Below, piece by piece: positions 24,876-38,400 of a stretch of DNA of 64,000 bases. The position numbers and the translations under genes were made by a program. Under the pieces are notes generated by a model. That model was not told the origin of the DNA, did not search any database, and saw only the letters and a program-made list of their open reading frames with translations. This DNA is from Acanthornis magna. Taxonomy: Eukaryota; Chordata; Aves; Passeriformes; Acanthizidae. How positions within the stretch are numbered: position 1 is the stretch's first letter; the number at the start of each line of letters is the position of its first letter. The stretch spans positions 3,196,501 through 3,260,500 of the forward strand of contig JAWUZG010000970.1 of NCBI GenBank assembly GCA_036785705.1. Reading direction: 5' to 3'.

Positions 24876-26450
24876 AAAAAAGGAGATTTGGTTGTGCCAC
24901 TTTCAGTGAACTTGGAGAACAATGGTTGCCTGAATTTTTACCAAGAAGTCAGAGGTCATAGACCATGGCATTAACCAAGGACCACTACAGCCCAACCAAA
25001 GAGAACTTGGGGACTGTGTAATGAACTGTTGGGATGGAACATATAAGGGCTAGCAATTCTGTTAGGAAAAGTCAAAACAGGATTTTCTGGAAATGAGGAA
25101 TATTTTCTTGGCATTTTTAAACAGTAAATGAAAAAAAAAATTAGATTCATGTGCAAGAAATTATTTATGTGTGTGTGTATATATATGTTTTAATCTATAT
25201 ATGCACATATACAAACAGCTCTATGTAGACTTAATAGAGATTTATACAGATAAACATAAAAATGTGTATTTATTTACACATCCACCTGCAGTGACAAAGC
25301 AAAGAGATTTCTCTTTCTGTCGTAGCCAGCATTGTTGGGCCTGGGATTAGCAAAGCTGCATTTTACCATGGAATGTGGGATACCTGGAGACTCTCCAGGG
25401 CTACAGCAAGACTTTGAGAAACTGTGCTCCCAGTGCATGAGTTAACACAATGAGAACAGTGTTTATTGTGTGATCAATGGCAGATTAATGAAGACTGGAT
25501 TCAGCTAATTACAGAACCCTACATATCTTTTAAAATTCTCCTTGCATGCTCAAAAAACTTCCAAAAACTTTCAATCAAACCATGACACTAGGATATGAAG
25601 TAGATAAACAACAAAGCTTAAATTTTAGGCTGAAGAACAATATATATACTTTCCATTAAAAAAAAATACAAGAGTGATAGAGCTTAGAATTTGCTGCCTC
25701 TTTGTAGGTCATTTGACTCTGTGCAAGACAGAGGAGCCACTCTGCAGTTACAGCAATATGCTTATGCAATATAGAAACATTCCTTTATGTACAGTGCTGA
25801 TTTTACTGAGGAGCAGAAGGATGGTATTATTTCAGGCTTTTAGAAATAGCACAAGTCCTGTGGCTCAGGTCCAGGATTTAGCTTTACCATTCTAAACAGC
25901 TCAAAGAATAGTCCTGTACTGGTGACAAACTTGCTGTTGCTAGTTTTGTGACATTTGTATGTTTGCCAACATAGTTTTATATACTAATTGATTTTTAAAC
26001 TTATGCCACAGTTTTATTATATCTTGATTCTATCCAGACTCACTCTTCAAAGCTGTACAATTACAGAAAGCTATCATTCTGAGAAACAAGCACAGTCAAA
26101 CTTTGCCCAAACGAGGGGCATTGGTAAGTGTGCCAGGAGAGCAAGGCCTGCTCTTAAGCCACATAAAAAGGAATCTATTTTGACTGCCTTTTTCTTTACT
26201 GCAGTCCACATCACATTTTTCATGATTTCATCCTGAAATGATGATCTGGATGTGAAACGTGGAGTGCAACTCCATACTCAGGGTGGGAGCAGTTGCAGGT
26301 CATCCTGCTGAGGGATGTGTATTCCACGGGGGGATGGAATGTCCTGATGGGGACTCAGAGGCTACCTAACATCACTGCTTTCCAAACGAGAAGCAAAACT
26401 TTACATTGTCTAAAAGCATGCAAAACTTCCTTTTAACAAGCAGAACAATC

Positions 26451-26580
26451 ATCCCCCTCCAAAAAAAAACCCAAAAAAAACCCCCCAAAAACAAAATCCA
26501 AGATCAAAAACCAACAACAACAACCAAAAAAAAGACCAAAAAACCAGCAAAAACACCCCACAAAACCAAAAATCCCACCC
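26451..26580 (+). repeat. A/C-only low-complexity tract
   Basis: About 130 bases almost entirely A and C, with irregular runs of A separated by C, CC or CCC. It lies in the presumed ADCY1 3'UTR, where such sequence would be unstructured RNA. Confidence 0.9.
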
Positions 26581-27968
26581 CGGAATGCAGAAGTTGTCCA
26601 GACTGTACAATAGAAAGCTTTCTTGTACTAGATGTCACATTTCCCTTTGGTGGGCCTATTTTGCTACAGATTTCAGTGGAAAGAAGGTTCTGAGAGATTC
26701 CCCTCTAATCAGGTTTTGCTTTGGAGCAGTAATTTTTTGTGTTAAAAGTGACGTGACATGACAGCACTACGTCAGCAGATGCAAATGCTTAAAGAAATGT
26801 TGCAGAATTTCTGTTTTCCACATCAGGCTATTGTGGGACTTCAGTCGTTTTCACCAGAGTTTTAAATTAATTTCTACGTTCCCTGTCAGCTAGGTGCTTC
26901 ATTACAAAGCTGGCAAAGTTAATGCTATGATTAAAGTAACTATAAAAACCTGAGAACTGCTTCCTAACTGTACAGTAGGGGGTATATGCACCCTGAATGA
27001 TCTGAATAAAGTCACTGCATTTCTTTAGCTCCCTAACAGCTATTCAGTTCACAGCTATTCTTCTAGAATAATTTATTTCTGGATTTGAGTAATTCAAAAA
27101 TATACATGTGGAGAATACAGATTTAAAGGAACAAATATTTACATAACTAAACTGAATAAGTGGTATTCATGTAAAGCACACTGCATAGTTGTTTTCTAAC
27201 AGGTTTATAAAAACTAAATCATCACACGTGTAAGTTAAATATTTAACCAGGTTGGGAAGCATTATGTGCAATAGCATTAATCACTCAGTTACACTCTCAA
27301 AGAGCCCATTCTACAGAATTTTTGAATCAGTGAATTTGGTATAATTTTACTGATAATAATAAAATAAAAGCATCTTCAGATCCTAACAGTAGATCTGGTA
27401 GTATGTGAATACTTCAACCAAATACACCCATTGACCCACCCAAAAGCTTGCAATGAAATTATTTATTTGTTATTCTTTTGATTAGGCTCAAGATACAGGC
27501 ATCTTGCCATTGTTTCTTTGATCACTAAATGAACAGTGAGCACAAATGAATTGTCCACTCTGCTGATATTTTTGTGACTGTTCTCCTTCCCAGACCCATT
27601 CCCAGCCTGGCAATGTCACTGGAAGATCATGTAGCAAGGTAAATCTAGATTATTCATATTAATATTTTAGATTATTAGCAGGTGCTAATTAAGTAGAATT
27701 AGTCCAAAGATTTTCCAAGTGTGATCCTCTTTTCCAACAGCCAAATGAGGCATGCAGCTTTTGTAAGAATGTTTTCTGTGGTGAATGGAAAGGACCAGTC
27801 ACAGTCCATCATCAGCTTCTCATTCTGCACTTCTGCAGGAGGTCTGTGCCTCCCAGAGCAGGTTGAGTGGACCCAGATGGCTTCTTGGTACTGCAGACAA
27901 GCTGGTGTGTATGTCCTAGCTTACAGAATCAATGATGGTGGTTTTGGACTTAATTTCCAGACTTTAAG

Positions 27969-28047
27969 TCATAGATTTATAGAATGCTTTGGGTTGGAAG
28001 GGGCCTGTTGCCATAGGCAGGGACACTTCCCAATAGACCAGGTTAAC
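27969..28047 (-). mobile_element. CR1 3'-end scrap in the presumed ADCY1 3'UTR
   Basis: The + strand shows the reverse complement of the CR1 tail: TCATAGATTTATAGAATG, GGGTTGGAAGGGGCC, then, after a small deletion, GGCAGGGACACTTCC and TAGACCAGGTTAAC. Only about 80 bp survive. A 162-codon open frame spanning it (27,721-28,209) is not a real gene. Confidence 0.85.
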
Positions 28048-29966
28048 ATCATTCTCATTAAGTTCATTATCATTAGCATCATTATCCTATCATTAATGTT
28101 TTTCATATTTTCTTATGGTTGTTGTTGCTGGTTTTACTGTGGGGATAACTATATGCTACTGTGTAGTCCTGGACTGAGTAGTACAAAGTTAAGAAAAAAG
28201 TTGAGCTAAGGCACAAATTAGTCAAATATCATATAAAAATAATAGGCAGGATTCAGAAGTGTATCATTTTCAACAGGGAAACCTAAATGCCCATTGAAAT
28301 CATGATATAATGAAGCTGTGCTCTTACCTTTATGCTTTCCCTCCCTATTCATTTAATTTTCCTTTTCTGTCTACATATGTTTAATTTCAACTCTCATGTG
28401 ACACCTTTGAATGACATATTTAATCTCTCTGTTCTTCTGCATTCTTTGACATGTTTAATAAGTTTTACAGATGGAAAGAGAGGGAAATATACATGGAAGT
28501 AATACTTCCAAAAACCCCACAAATGCACATTTTCTGCCAAATTAGAGAAGATTATAATAAAAAATTTATTGGCAATTGACCTAAGATGGTATGTGGCCCA
28601 CTCCAATATCCATGAAAATCATCAGAAGGATTTCCTTGGATTTCTGTGGGAGTTGTGTTGTGTCACATTGCATGCAGTTGTATTTCCTGTCTTGCATATA
28701 TTAATTTTCTGGTCAAGTGCTGTAACTTTTGCCTGGGAAACCTTGCTGTAGCCCCATCAAGGAGGCTGCCCCACAGCAACCAAAAGTCCCTAATGTTTAT
28801 CTGAGGATGCTGACTTGTTGATTTGTGGGCAGAATAGCCTCCTGTACTTCTGTTCACTGTTTTGTGCAGCTGTTAGCTTGAAACAATTAACAGATACAAA
28901 CCCTGCAGCAAAGTGATGCCATTTTGACATGCCATTATTATGCTGTCAATAGCAAGCACAATATTTCACATCAGTTCGCACATTTTCTCTTTCAGATAAT
29001 ATTAATAATTTAAATCTTTAATTCTTTATGTAAGAATATAAGTGTCAGAGGTCTTTAGTCTTGGGAGCTAATTTCTGAGTGTTCCTGTACTACCTTTATC
29101 TTCAAATGATTTTTTAATGATTATTTTCTGCTGAGATTACAAACTGGCATTCCACTGAATTACTGGCTGGATATTTTCAAACGTATTCCATTTATATTGA
29201 CTAGAAAGCTATTTTACCCAGCCTGTAAAATGCATAGTTTTTTGTAGCTGCTTCCCACTGTGGCAAGTGACACTCCCTTATCTTCACCAAAACACACACA
29301 AACTTCCCCTTGTTTTCCCTAGGTGAGATTAAGAACCAAAAGCTTCAGCTTGTTAGGAGCTGAATTTGCATCCTTTATGTATCTACAGGGCCTGCAGCAA
29401 TCACCAGTTTAGAATGCATGTGAAGCTCAGGAGTTGAGCTTCTATAGGCCAAGTTCTGCTTGGGTTTGTAGCAATGTCTCACGTCAATACTGAACTGAAT
29501 ATTTTACAACACTGTAACCAAGAGTAGGTCGTGCACCTAAATCTCTTTCACACTTTTGCCTGTAATTTTTCTGTAAGGCAAAATAAAGTAGCTGGGTGTC
29601 ACTGTTTGAAGGGAACCAGAATATGACCTATGCCATTTCAGTGCTTTGAAGAGTTCTGAACACATTACTAAGTAGCATGAATCATTTTCCTGTGTTGGAT
29701 TCCTGCTTGTAGCAGAAAGAATGCATTTTCTTTACATCAGCAAGTCCAGATTCTGTATGTGTTCTGCCCAGGCAGGAGGACTATTTAGCCATAATGTTCT
29801 TTCAAGTTAGAGTTTTGTATTACAGTGAAAACCAACATTTTTTAATTTGTGATAAACCTGTATTATAATGCCTTATTTTTAATCTTGTACAGTGTTACAA
29901 AACAACAGAAAATATTGGCCTTTCATGTATTATTCACTTTAAAAGATGTATTGTATTATGAAATTT

Positions 29967-29974
29967 TGTAAATA
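29967..29974 (+). promoter_or_regulatory. Pumilio-response-type element in the 3'UTR
   Basis: TGTAAATA, a canonical Pumilio-binding octamer on the sense strand of the presumed ADCY1 3'UTR. Function is inferred from the motif only. Confidence 0.4.
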
Positions 29975-30683
29975 GTTTTAGCTTGGTCAGGTAATTGCAT
30001 GTACACTTGTATAAAAAGAGGCAAAAAGGCACACTTTTAACAAAAATTAATGATTTTTGTAAGAGACATTTTACATGTGCATGGAGATTATATATTCTTT
30101 GAAAATGGATGTCTTTTTTGTTTTACTTGCAATCTACTGCATGCCATTCATGCCTGACTTCAGTAAAACAAAACAGTAAGTTTTCCTAAATATTTTTGAC
30201 ATATCACTTCTGGCACAGTTAAATCACTAGTTGCATGTGCATTCAGCAAATCAAAATGCAAACAGCAAATAAAGAAGAAAAATAACTTAAAGATTGTGAT
30301 CTGCCAACCTCAGTGTTTCAAGGTCCATAACATAGTATATGAAAAGTGTTACCAACATCTAAGCTGTCTTCATAAGGTACATTCTGGTCATTAGAAGCAA
30401 TAAACTACTTACTGTAATATAAAAGCAAACCAATATTCTAGTTCAAAATGGTGTAATATCTGACATTCAACAGTTATTCTCTGATACTGCATTTGATGTA
30501 GTATTGTCATCAAGAAGGACCAGGTGTCAAATCCATCATTGCTGTATGCAGGTGCAATGCTATGGACAGCAAAGAAGGTGAACTTGGCCCATGAACGTTA
30601 CCCAGAGTATATTTCTAATGTGATCATAAGTTATTGTATGTGAAAAGTACATAATGCAAACAAATTGTTTTCCTGGATACATA

Positions 30684-30754
30684 CGTATATATATATATAT
30701 GTATGTGTATATATATATGTATGTGTGTGTATATATATATATATATTTATATAA
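30684..30754. repeat. (TA)n/(TG)n compound microsatellite
   Basis: Alternating TATATA and TGTGTG runs over about 70 bp. The TA part is self-complementary and could form a hairpin in RNA. Confidence 0.95.
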
Positions 30755-33700
30755 AATTAATTTTGTTGCCTTATTTCTGTCAGATTTTTTTACTCATTTT
30801 CCAAATAGTTTCTATTGCTAAGCAGAAAGTATTTAACAAATCAAGAGAAGGTTCATTGAGTTTATCAGGCTTTGAGCCATCAAAAGCCATCTGGGTTCTG
30901 AGCTAATTCCATGCTTACAGGAATGCCTCCCTTAGGCATCACAGCCTAACTCACAGCTTGAGGCCCACATCAACTAGTGACATAGGAATAAGAAATCAAT
31001 TCCAATCCTCTATCTGATTTTTCCCATAAAGCTGCTGAATAAAACTTTAAATTCTGAAGGCATTCTGCATGCCTCGTTTTTAAAGTTACCGTATCCATGT
31101 CACTACAACTCAGGATTACTTCTCAAATTACTTATACATTTATTTATAATATACTTATATATTACTTATATTGCTGTAAGATAAATGAGGAGTATTGGAG
31201 GAGCATAACACTGAGTCTTGTGGTAAAGGGAAAAGGATGTGGACTGTGAATACTTTCTGCTTTGGATAAGGATTTGTATTTCACAATTTGAACTAGTTTT
31301 ATAATAGGACTCAGATATCTGTTAATCTATTTGTTTAATCTGGTGACTGTAGGGTTAACTAAGCAGTACAGCTTCTGCAAGTACATTTTTCATCCTAAAT
31401 TCAGATGCAGGCTGATACAATATATCCCCGTTGCCTGCATAGAAAAACCACTGCCTTGTACTGATGATTGTTCTCATTACAGTAGTTAAAGCTTTCTAAC
31501 AGTCATAAACTAACTCATCTCAAATTCAGTGGATTTTTTCATCTCAGTGTAGTATAATTGTTGTGAATAATGACAATCTGGATGCTGCTTGTGTACCCCA
31601 ACCCTATTTATGATTGGCTTTTTCCAGAATTCTGTATAGGTTATTTTTAGATTGTTGTTCCTTTCAATCCCATCTCTCACTGAGTTTTCAGGCCAAATTA
31701 AATCATTAATAAATATATTAATGTAAAAAATTGAAAAAGTGCATGTAAGGGAGTGGCTGCCTGTTGCTCTTTAATTCCTCTTCAAAATATCATGCTGCTT
31801 GGGTGGCCTGATATGACTTACAATCTGATCAGTGCAAGGACAAAAAGAAGGAAAGAAAAAAAAAACTGGGCAAAGTTAGCAAGACTACAAAGCAACAAAA
31901 AAAGAAGCCTGTGAGATAGCAGTTGTTGAATGAAAAAGGTGAAAAGCCAGTACGCTTTTGAAGTCAGTGGTAACACTCTCAGTGACATGGGACAGGTCAG
32001 GAGCATTTGAGCTGGGAGTACTTGACCAGATTTGTAATGCAACAAAAACAAGGCTTGTGTTTAATTGCATGGCCAAATAAATTTCTGAGTCTTTGTGTCA
32101 GTTCACATTTACAAAAATGTTAAAGATCTCCTAGTGAACTACTTTCAGAATTTCAGAAGGAATTATTAGAAGTAGTTGGGTGTTGTCACCTTTAATGCCT
32201 ATTTTTTGGTCATGAGGAAGCACTGTGGAATTTGAATTAGCACTGGTTAATGTACATAGTGCATGTGCTGAAAGGACTTGGTTTTGCTTGTGCCTTACTG
32301 CATGGTGGAGTATCTGCTTCTTATATTAGGATCCCCATTTTATGCCTTCTGTGGCATCAGACATGGCACATCTGGATAAAACTGAAGGAACAGAAAGTGC
32401 TGCATCACTGTGAAGATTTTTTATTCATTCCTTTCCTACTTTGGCTCGCTACTGGTACAGCTATGTGGATGCAAGGAGTGCTCCAATTGTGTGTGGAGGG
32501 AGGCCATATACAAGTATATGTGGGTCCAAGCTAAAGAAGAATAGGTTTCCTAGAAAACTCGGCACATACAGTGAGCTGAGTTGTCCAGAAAATATTTTCG
32601 GATAGTTTGGAGCACATTTTAAAAAGATGGCTGGTCTCCTCTTCAGAATAGGCTTAGGTAGCACATGACTAAAACCATCCAGAACACCTTGTAACTGTGC
32701 TCTCAGGCTGGCTAGATGGAGGTTAGCCTGCTGGTGGTAAAACAGCTAACAAACAGTTCTCGTTGTGGGCTAAAGTGGGCGCTAATTACTGCGGTTGTGT
32801 GCACTATCGTGTCTTACTTTAAAGTGCCTGACTTTCTGCTTTAATCCTAGACCTGCCTGTAGTGGTGGCACCAGCTATGAAACACTTCAGCTGGGACACT
32901 GGAGTTACTTAGGTGATTTCTCATGTCTCTTTGCTCCTTAGTGCACAGGGGTGCAAACATTGTCTGTTCTTACATTTCAAATGCCATTTGAGCAATATAT
33001 CAAGAATTTTCAATGAAATGTAAATGAAAATTAATTACCTGTGCCATCAAAACTGCTTCATGCTATTTATATTTTTAATTGCTATGGTAGAGATCCTTCT
33101 TCACTTAGAATTCCTGCTTTTTTTACAATAACATTACTAGAGGTCAATAAGGAAAAACAAAGAAAGTAATTGCAAAACTTGTTCCCATTTACAAGTATAA
33201 TTGCCTGCTCAAAAGTGAACTTAGACAAAGCAACCAGAGAGTTTCTTTTCTGCATTCAAACCGCTGGTTATTACACAGAGATAGCTTTGAAAAATATTAC
33301 AGAATACAGTAAGAATGAAAGCAATGCTTACTGGTGTAAACACCAGAATCCAAGAACAGCTACCTCTCCTAGTATAATTAACTCAATACAGAGAATCTTA
33401 GAGCAGTGATATATATTCATTGAATTTCTGACAGAAGTTAAAAACCTCTTCTTGGAGGTTCTTTTTCCATAATATACTTGTGTGTAGATTTGCCTTTGCA
33501 AATTATTGGTTTGTACGTGCAATGTGGATAATGGTACAAAACAGTAGTAATACACGCATTTCACAGTTTCAAGCAGATTTGGTAAAATTTGACCCAGCTC
33601 TTAAAATCCCTGTCCTTAAAACTTGTGTCGCAAGTGACATCTGTCTGGCTTTTTGCCTGCTGGTAAATCCTTGTACTCTCTGCTGTCTGGAGGTTAACTT

Positions 33701-35403
33701 CTGCCCTACTGGCATATGTACATAAGTTCTGCTTAGAAATGAGATGCTAAGTACTTTTCTAATCTGTTAATTTAAAATATTTAAAAGTGTTTTATAATTA
33801 ATGTTCAGCAGGCTAAGGTAGGAAGCAAAAGACCACACAGAGCATATGGTCTACAAACAAAATTAGTCTGCCTACATATGATGACAGAGAGTCTGTCCAT
33901 TATAGGCTTGTCCATAATTTTAAGCATCCTATAAATATTTTTATGCAACAAATACCATAGCAATAAGAGGAGAAGGAGCTAGACATACCTACCTGCCTCT
34001 TAACACCACATTAAGTCATCTTTGGATGCAAAAGTATGACCTACAGCTCATAAAACACTGCTTCTTCAGAAATTGGTGCCCCTTCTACCCTTAACTCACC
34101 TTCAGTTGTTCTGTGCCATCATATTTTTGTTGAGGAGTTTACTGTCCACTTAGACCTGCTTCACCATATCCTTCTGTAAGTCCTCTGTCACACAGTTGTC
34201 AAACTTCATCTTTTCAAAAAGAAAATACATTTTTGAAAAGTTTATTATTTCGTATATTAGATGTTTAGGGGAAAAGAAATACCTTTAACATAGTATGTTT
34301 AGGAGGCAATACATGCAACAGCAAACCTGAAAGGGCACATAAACATACCCTATGGTGGAGTGCAGGCCCCAGCAGCTGGCAGCAAGTTGGGCAATAAGGA
34401 TTCAGCCTGCCAGCTGCAAGCAGAGCAGCATCTCTACTCATGGGCCCAGAGACATAGATGAGCAAGAATGGGGTAGCCTAATTCATGTTCCCCAGCAGTT
34501 TAACAAAAACATGCAAACCCATTTCAAGAGCAGTTATGTTATCCGTGTCTGGATACCACCTTTTATTAAAATATTAGTGAGAGGAAAGATACAGGATTGG
34601 AATATTATAAGGCTGGTTAAATCAAGACATTCACTAAGACTGTGCAAGACAAATCTTATCAGCTACTTAACCTGCAGATATTTGCAGCAAATTCTGCATT
34701 GCTTCTGAACTAACTTCAATATTTGCTTACACTTTGTGGAAAAAATAATTATTTGCATCAGGTAGACATATGGGAAAACCAAATATATTCTTCTCTGTAT
34801 TTATTGGCATAATAGTTCTCAGTAGAACTTCTAGTCTTGTTTATGGCCCAGTAAAATTAATTAAAATATTAACTTCAACAATTATTAAATTTTTAGATTA
34901 GGCCTTATTGTATTTCTCTGCCATGTCAAATGGGATGTCACCAGTGACTTCAAAGGGACCAGGAAGAGGCCTACTGTATCACAAAAGAAACATCTACATA
35001 GGTAAAATGAATAGTTCTAGCTTTAAGGAATGAACTAGTAAATCAAGATGTCATTATTCCAACTGTTATAGCTCACTGAAGCTATAAATAATATTTTTAT
35101 ATTTATAGCTATACACTATATATATATATGTATATACATAGTACAATACAATAACTTAACACTGGGTAACTTCTAATGATAGATTTGCATTAATAATACG
35201 GGTCTATTTTTATGTACATATATTATTGTAGAGTATCTTCCAGTCTTTTTCAGGATTGTTAAATTGAGAAGAGCAATTGAATATTTGTCCTATTTTTATG
35301 TTAAAAAGTGAATGGACTGAAATGTTGAATGTGAATGTAAATTTCTTATTGCAACTTTTATACTGAGTGTTTGCACTATTATAATTTCTGGAATCTAATT
35401 AAA

Positions 35404-35430
35404 AATAAAGGAAAAAATTGCTTGAATAAA
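35404..35430 (+). terminator. ADCY1: Candidate distal poly(A) signals of ADCY1
   Basis: Two AATAAA hexamers, at 35,404-35,409 and 35,425-35,430, followed within about 15 bases by a GT-rich stretch (ctgtttgagattgttgtttt). This is the usual arrangement for cleavage and polyadenylation, and the best such cluster downstream of the gene. A proximal alternative is AATAAA at 29,582-29,587, also followed by GT-rich sequence. Confidence 0.45.
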
Positions 35431-38400
35431 CAGCTGTTTGAGATTGTTGTTTTGGTTTTAGTTTGGCTTTTGGGGGGGGGGGCAGGTTGTTCAGGATTTT
35501 TTTGTTTGTCTTTTAAATTAAGTTGTATTCATTACTCTGTACCAAGCTGCCTCTCAGAGGGTCCAGCTACAGCTTCTTGGTTTTCAGGCTATGAACATGC
35601 CTCTAGAAATGCTGCGATTCTGCCTTCAGAATTGCTTTGCATTAAAGAATCTAATGGGAACAATTCAGCTCCCTTGTGAGTCTTGTTCATTTTCTGCATC
35701 AGTCACAGTGGAAGCCAGCTTGGGTCAAGTGTACCATTCACTGTGCAAGCAGACAAAAGTAAATGTGTAATATTGGGCAAAATACCAGCCACACAAACCA
35801 GAAGATGGTGAGGGGAAGCTCATCTCTCCCTCTCTACAAGGCAGAAATTTTTGGTCAATTTGGGCCAAGTGTAGATTTTGTAGGCAGTTTATGTTATGCA
35901 AGATATAGAGCCAACCTAAGTGCAAAATTGCATAGGTTAACTTAAAATTGATTTGAAAACTGATAAAGTTTTATCAGGTAACATGCCTCACAAAAGAGTC
36001 GCTAAACTTGGGTAGTTTGAAGTAATTTGATTGTACCACTTCCAAATGACAGACTCCCATCTGGCCAGCTCAGAGCAGAAGCAGAGGTGCTCAGGTGCCT
36101 CATTAAAGTCCATGAAGAAATGCCCTGAGATAACTTGGAAATGCAGGATCCCCTGTGATGTATAATGGCTTGGGGTCAGATGCAAGGGATTTTAATCCAA
36201 ACGCTAGACAAAGTCTCCCCAGGTGTTTTTCTTGCAGGTTAGAGAGCACAATGTGAGTTGTACAGAATTACTGTGTTGACAGGGAGTGTGATGGAACTGT
36301 TCTTGGTTTGCCCTTACATTAGTGAGAAGTGTTTGAGGTCTTATGTACCCATTTTTTCCCTTGTCTTTCCCTTCTAAAAGACAGCATACCAGACCTTCCT
36401 TGGCGTAAATCAGAATAACTCCACTAAAGTCAAAAGGACATAAATAAACTGAAAATCTGTCCTTCCCCTTTCATTGTACCTATCCTGCCACATTGGTATT
36501 TTAAGGCTTTATCTTAATACTAAAATGTATAACCCTTCCAGTACTGTTTTGTGGGATTTTTTGTACACAAATACATACAGAGCTATTTATATTCGTGTAT
36601 AAAATATGTATACTCCCAGACACATTTGTTAATGAGATAGTGTATGTTCTGGATTAATGACTCAGGTCATTTCTTGGAAGCATTTTTCTGCCATGCCCCA
36701 TTACACAGCTGAATCACTTCAGAGACAGTATAAGAATTCATTTTGCTTAAAGAAAGAGGCAGTATCAGCATTACTTTGCTTATATTTTCTGGTAACACTT
36801 TTGGACATGAGGAATTCCAGAGAAACAGCATTTCCATAGCATAAAGCACCCAGGACTGAAACTGAGGTTCTTGTCCAAAACTATTACCAGAGGATATTGT
36901 TGATTTCAAATACGCAGGAGGTGAGAACAGAAAATGAGAACATTGTGTACATTGTCCACTGTGTACCTTGGTGCACTGCCATTGTATCTATGTCAAAGCC
37001 TTCCAGTTTTGTAGCCATTCCCTAGAGCAGTGGGTCACCTAATGCCCTGTTTCTTCTGGCAGAACATGATGTTCAATGGAATGAAACAATTATGCAGGTA
37101 TCAAATCATGGACTGTATTCTTGTTTGGGCCATTCTCATTTGGGCCATTCTGATGGAAAAAAAGAGTCATAGCTGTAAAGCGAGCCATGTAGTAGAGATT
37201 GTCTGTGACATTTTTGGCTGTCATTAAACCCCCTGAACTGTCAAGAGAGCATTTAAGGATGGCGATCTTGAGGTATAGTCAGGCTACTTAGGAGTCCTGG
37301 TCTGATCCTAAATACCTAGTCTTGTGCAGATTGTTTCTGCCGTCAACTTCAGCAGTAGTTTGCATAGGTTTCCAGGCTAAAAGCTCAGAGAATAGAAACC
37401 ATGTTTTAATATTACATTAATATGAATCTCCCACGTTTATGCTGTTCCTATATTTATAACCAGGTATTGGTGAACTGTTATTAGATTTAGCCATAGAGAG
37501 CTAGCAAGGAAGAAGCAGAAGAAGCTAATGATGAAGAAGCAGTGATTATTATCAAGAATATTTAGTTTTTCATTTACAACGCACAGTCTGAAGATACCAA
37601 TGATGGCTTTCAGAGACAGTGTAACATACAAATTACCAGACTAGCACACATGAAGATGATCTTCCCTATCAGAAGTGGTCGGCTTCCCTAAGTCAGTGGA
37701 ACTCCGATGAATTAATTAGCTTTCCCTCATCTTAGACCACCACAATTCTAACATAACAAGAAAAAGCCATTTATATGCACCTGGCCTTATCTCTAGCACA
37801 GGACTACACTCAGTCTGGCCACATTACTGCACTGCACAAACACAGTATTTTTAGTTTATTATTGGATGTAATAAAGTAAAACAATTCCATCATTTTCTGG
37901 TTGCTGAGAGATTTGAAGCTAGACATTTGTTTGGCATTGGCCAGACTGGGCTCATGCTGTTGCCAAAGGTCATGAAAGCAGCAATGACTGTTTTCCCCCA
38001 AACTCTATAGTTACTCTGTATGTTTATTGAACTTTGGCAATACTGTTATGTGCTCCTCAGCAGCTCTGCCAACATCATTAAAAAGGAGCAGTTGTATCAG
38101 AAAAGACACAGCAAGTTGCTGAGGAAAGGTCCCAGTTGAACATTAACTCAGATTGACTTCTGGGGTGTAGAAACACGTAGAAAGTGTATAGGACACCGAC
38201 TAGTGAATAAACAACATGTAGACAGAACACATTGCAGCACTCTGGTAAGACTGAAGTCGATAAGCATATGTTGAAGAGGAATCATTGACGTAATTACAAA
38301 GGCAGGGGGTAACACATTGATTTTTATCAAGGTCAATGACCTCTGCTGCTATTAAAGTATGCCTGACTTCTTACTACTGAGGTAATTACACTTTCTGAAG

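Larger units (their letters stand above)
24876..35450 (+). other. ADCY1: Probable ADCY1 3' untranslated region (up to 10.5 kb)
   Basis: After the stop there is no further gene on either strand for 20 kb, and the sequence is AU-rich, as expected of a long neuronal 3'UTR. Mammalian ADCY1 mRNAs, as I recall, also have a multi-kilobase 3'UTR. Candidate poly(A) signals are at 29,582-29,587 and, best, two AATAAA at 35,404-35,409 and 35,425-35,430 followed by a GT-rich stretch. Pumilio-type TGTANATA motifs lie at 29,967, 32,251, 33,717 and 35,213. The true 3' end is not provable from sequence; several isoforms are likely. Confidence 0.55.

Noticed and set aside
27721..28209. 162-codon open frame
   Set aside because: Spans a CR1 fragment and shows no protein family features. 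It lies in the presumed ADCY1 3'UTR.
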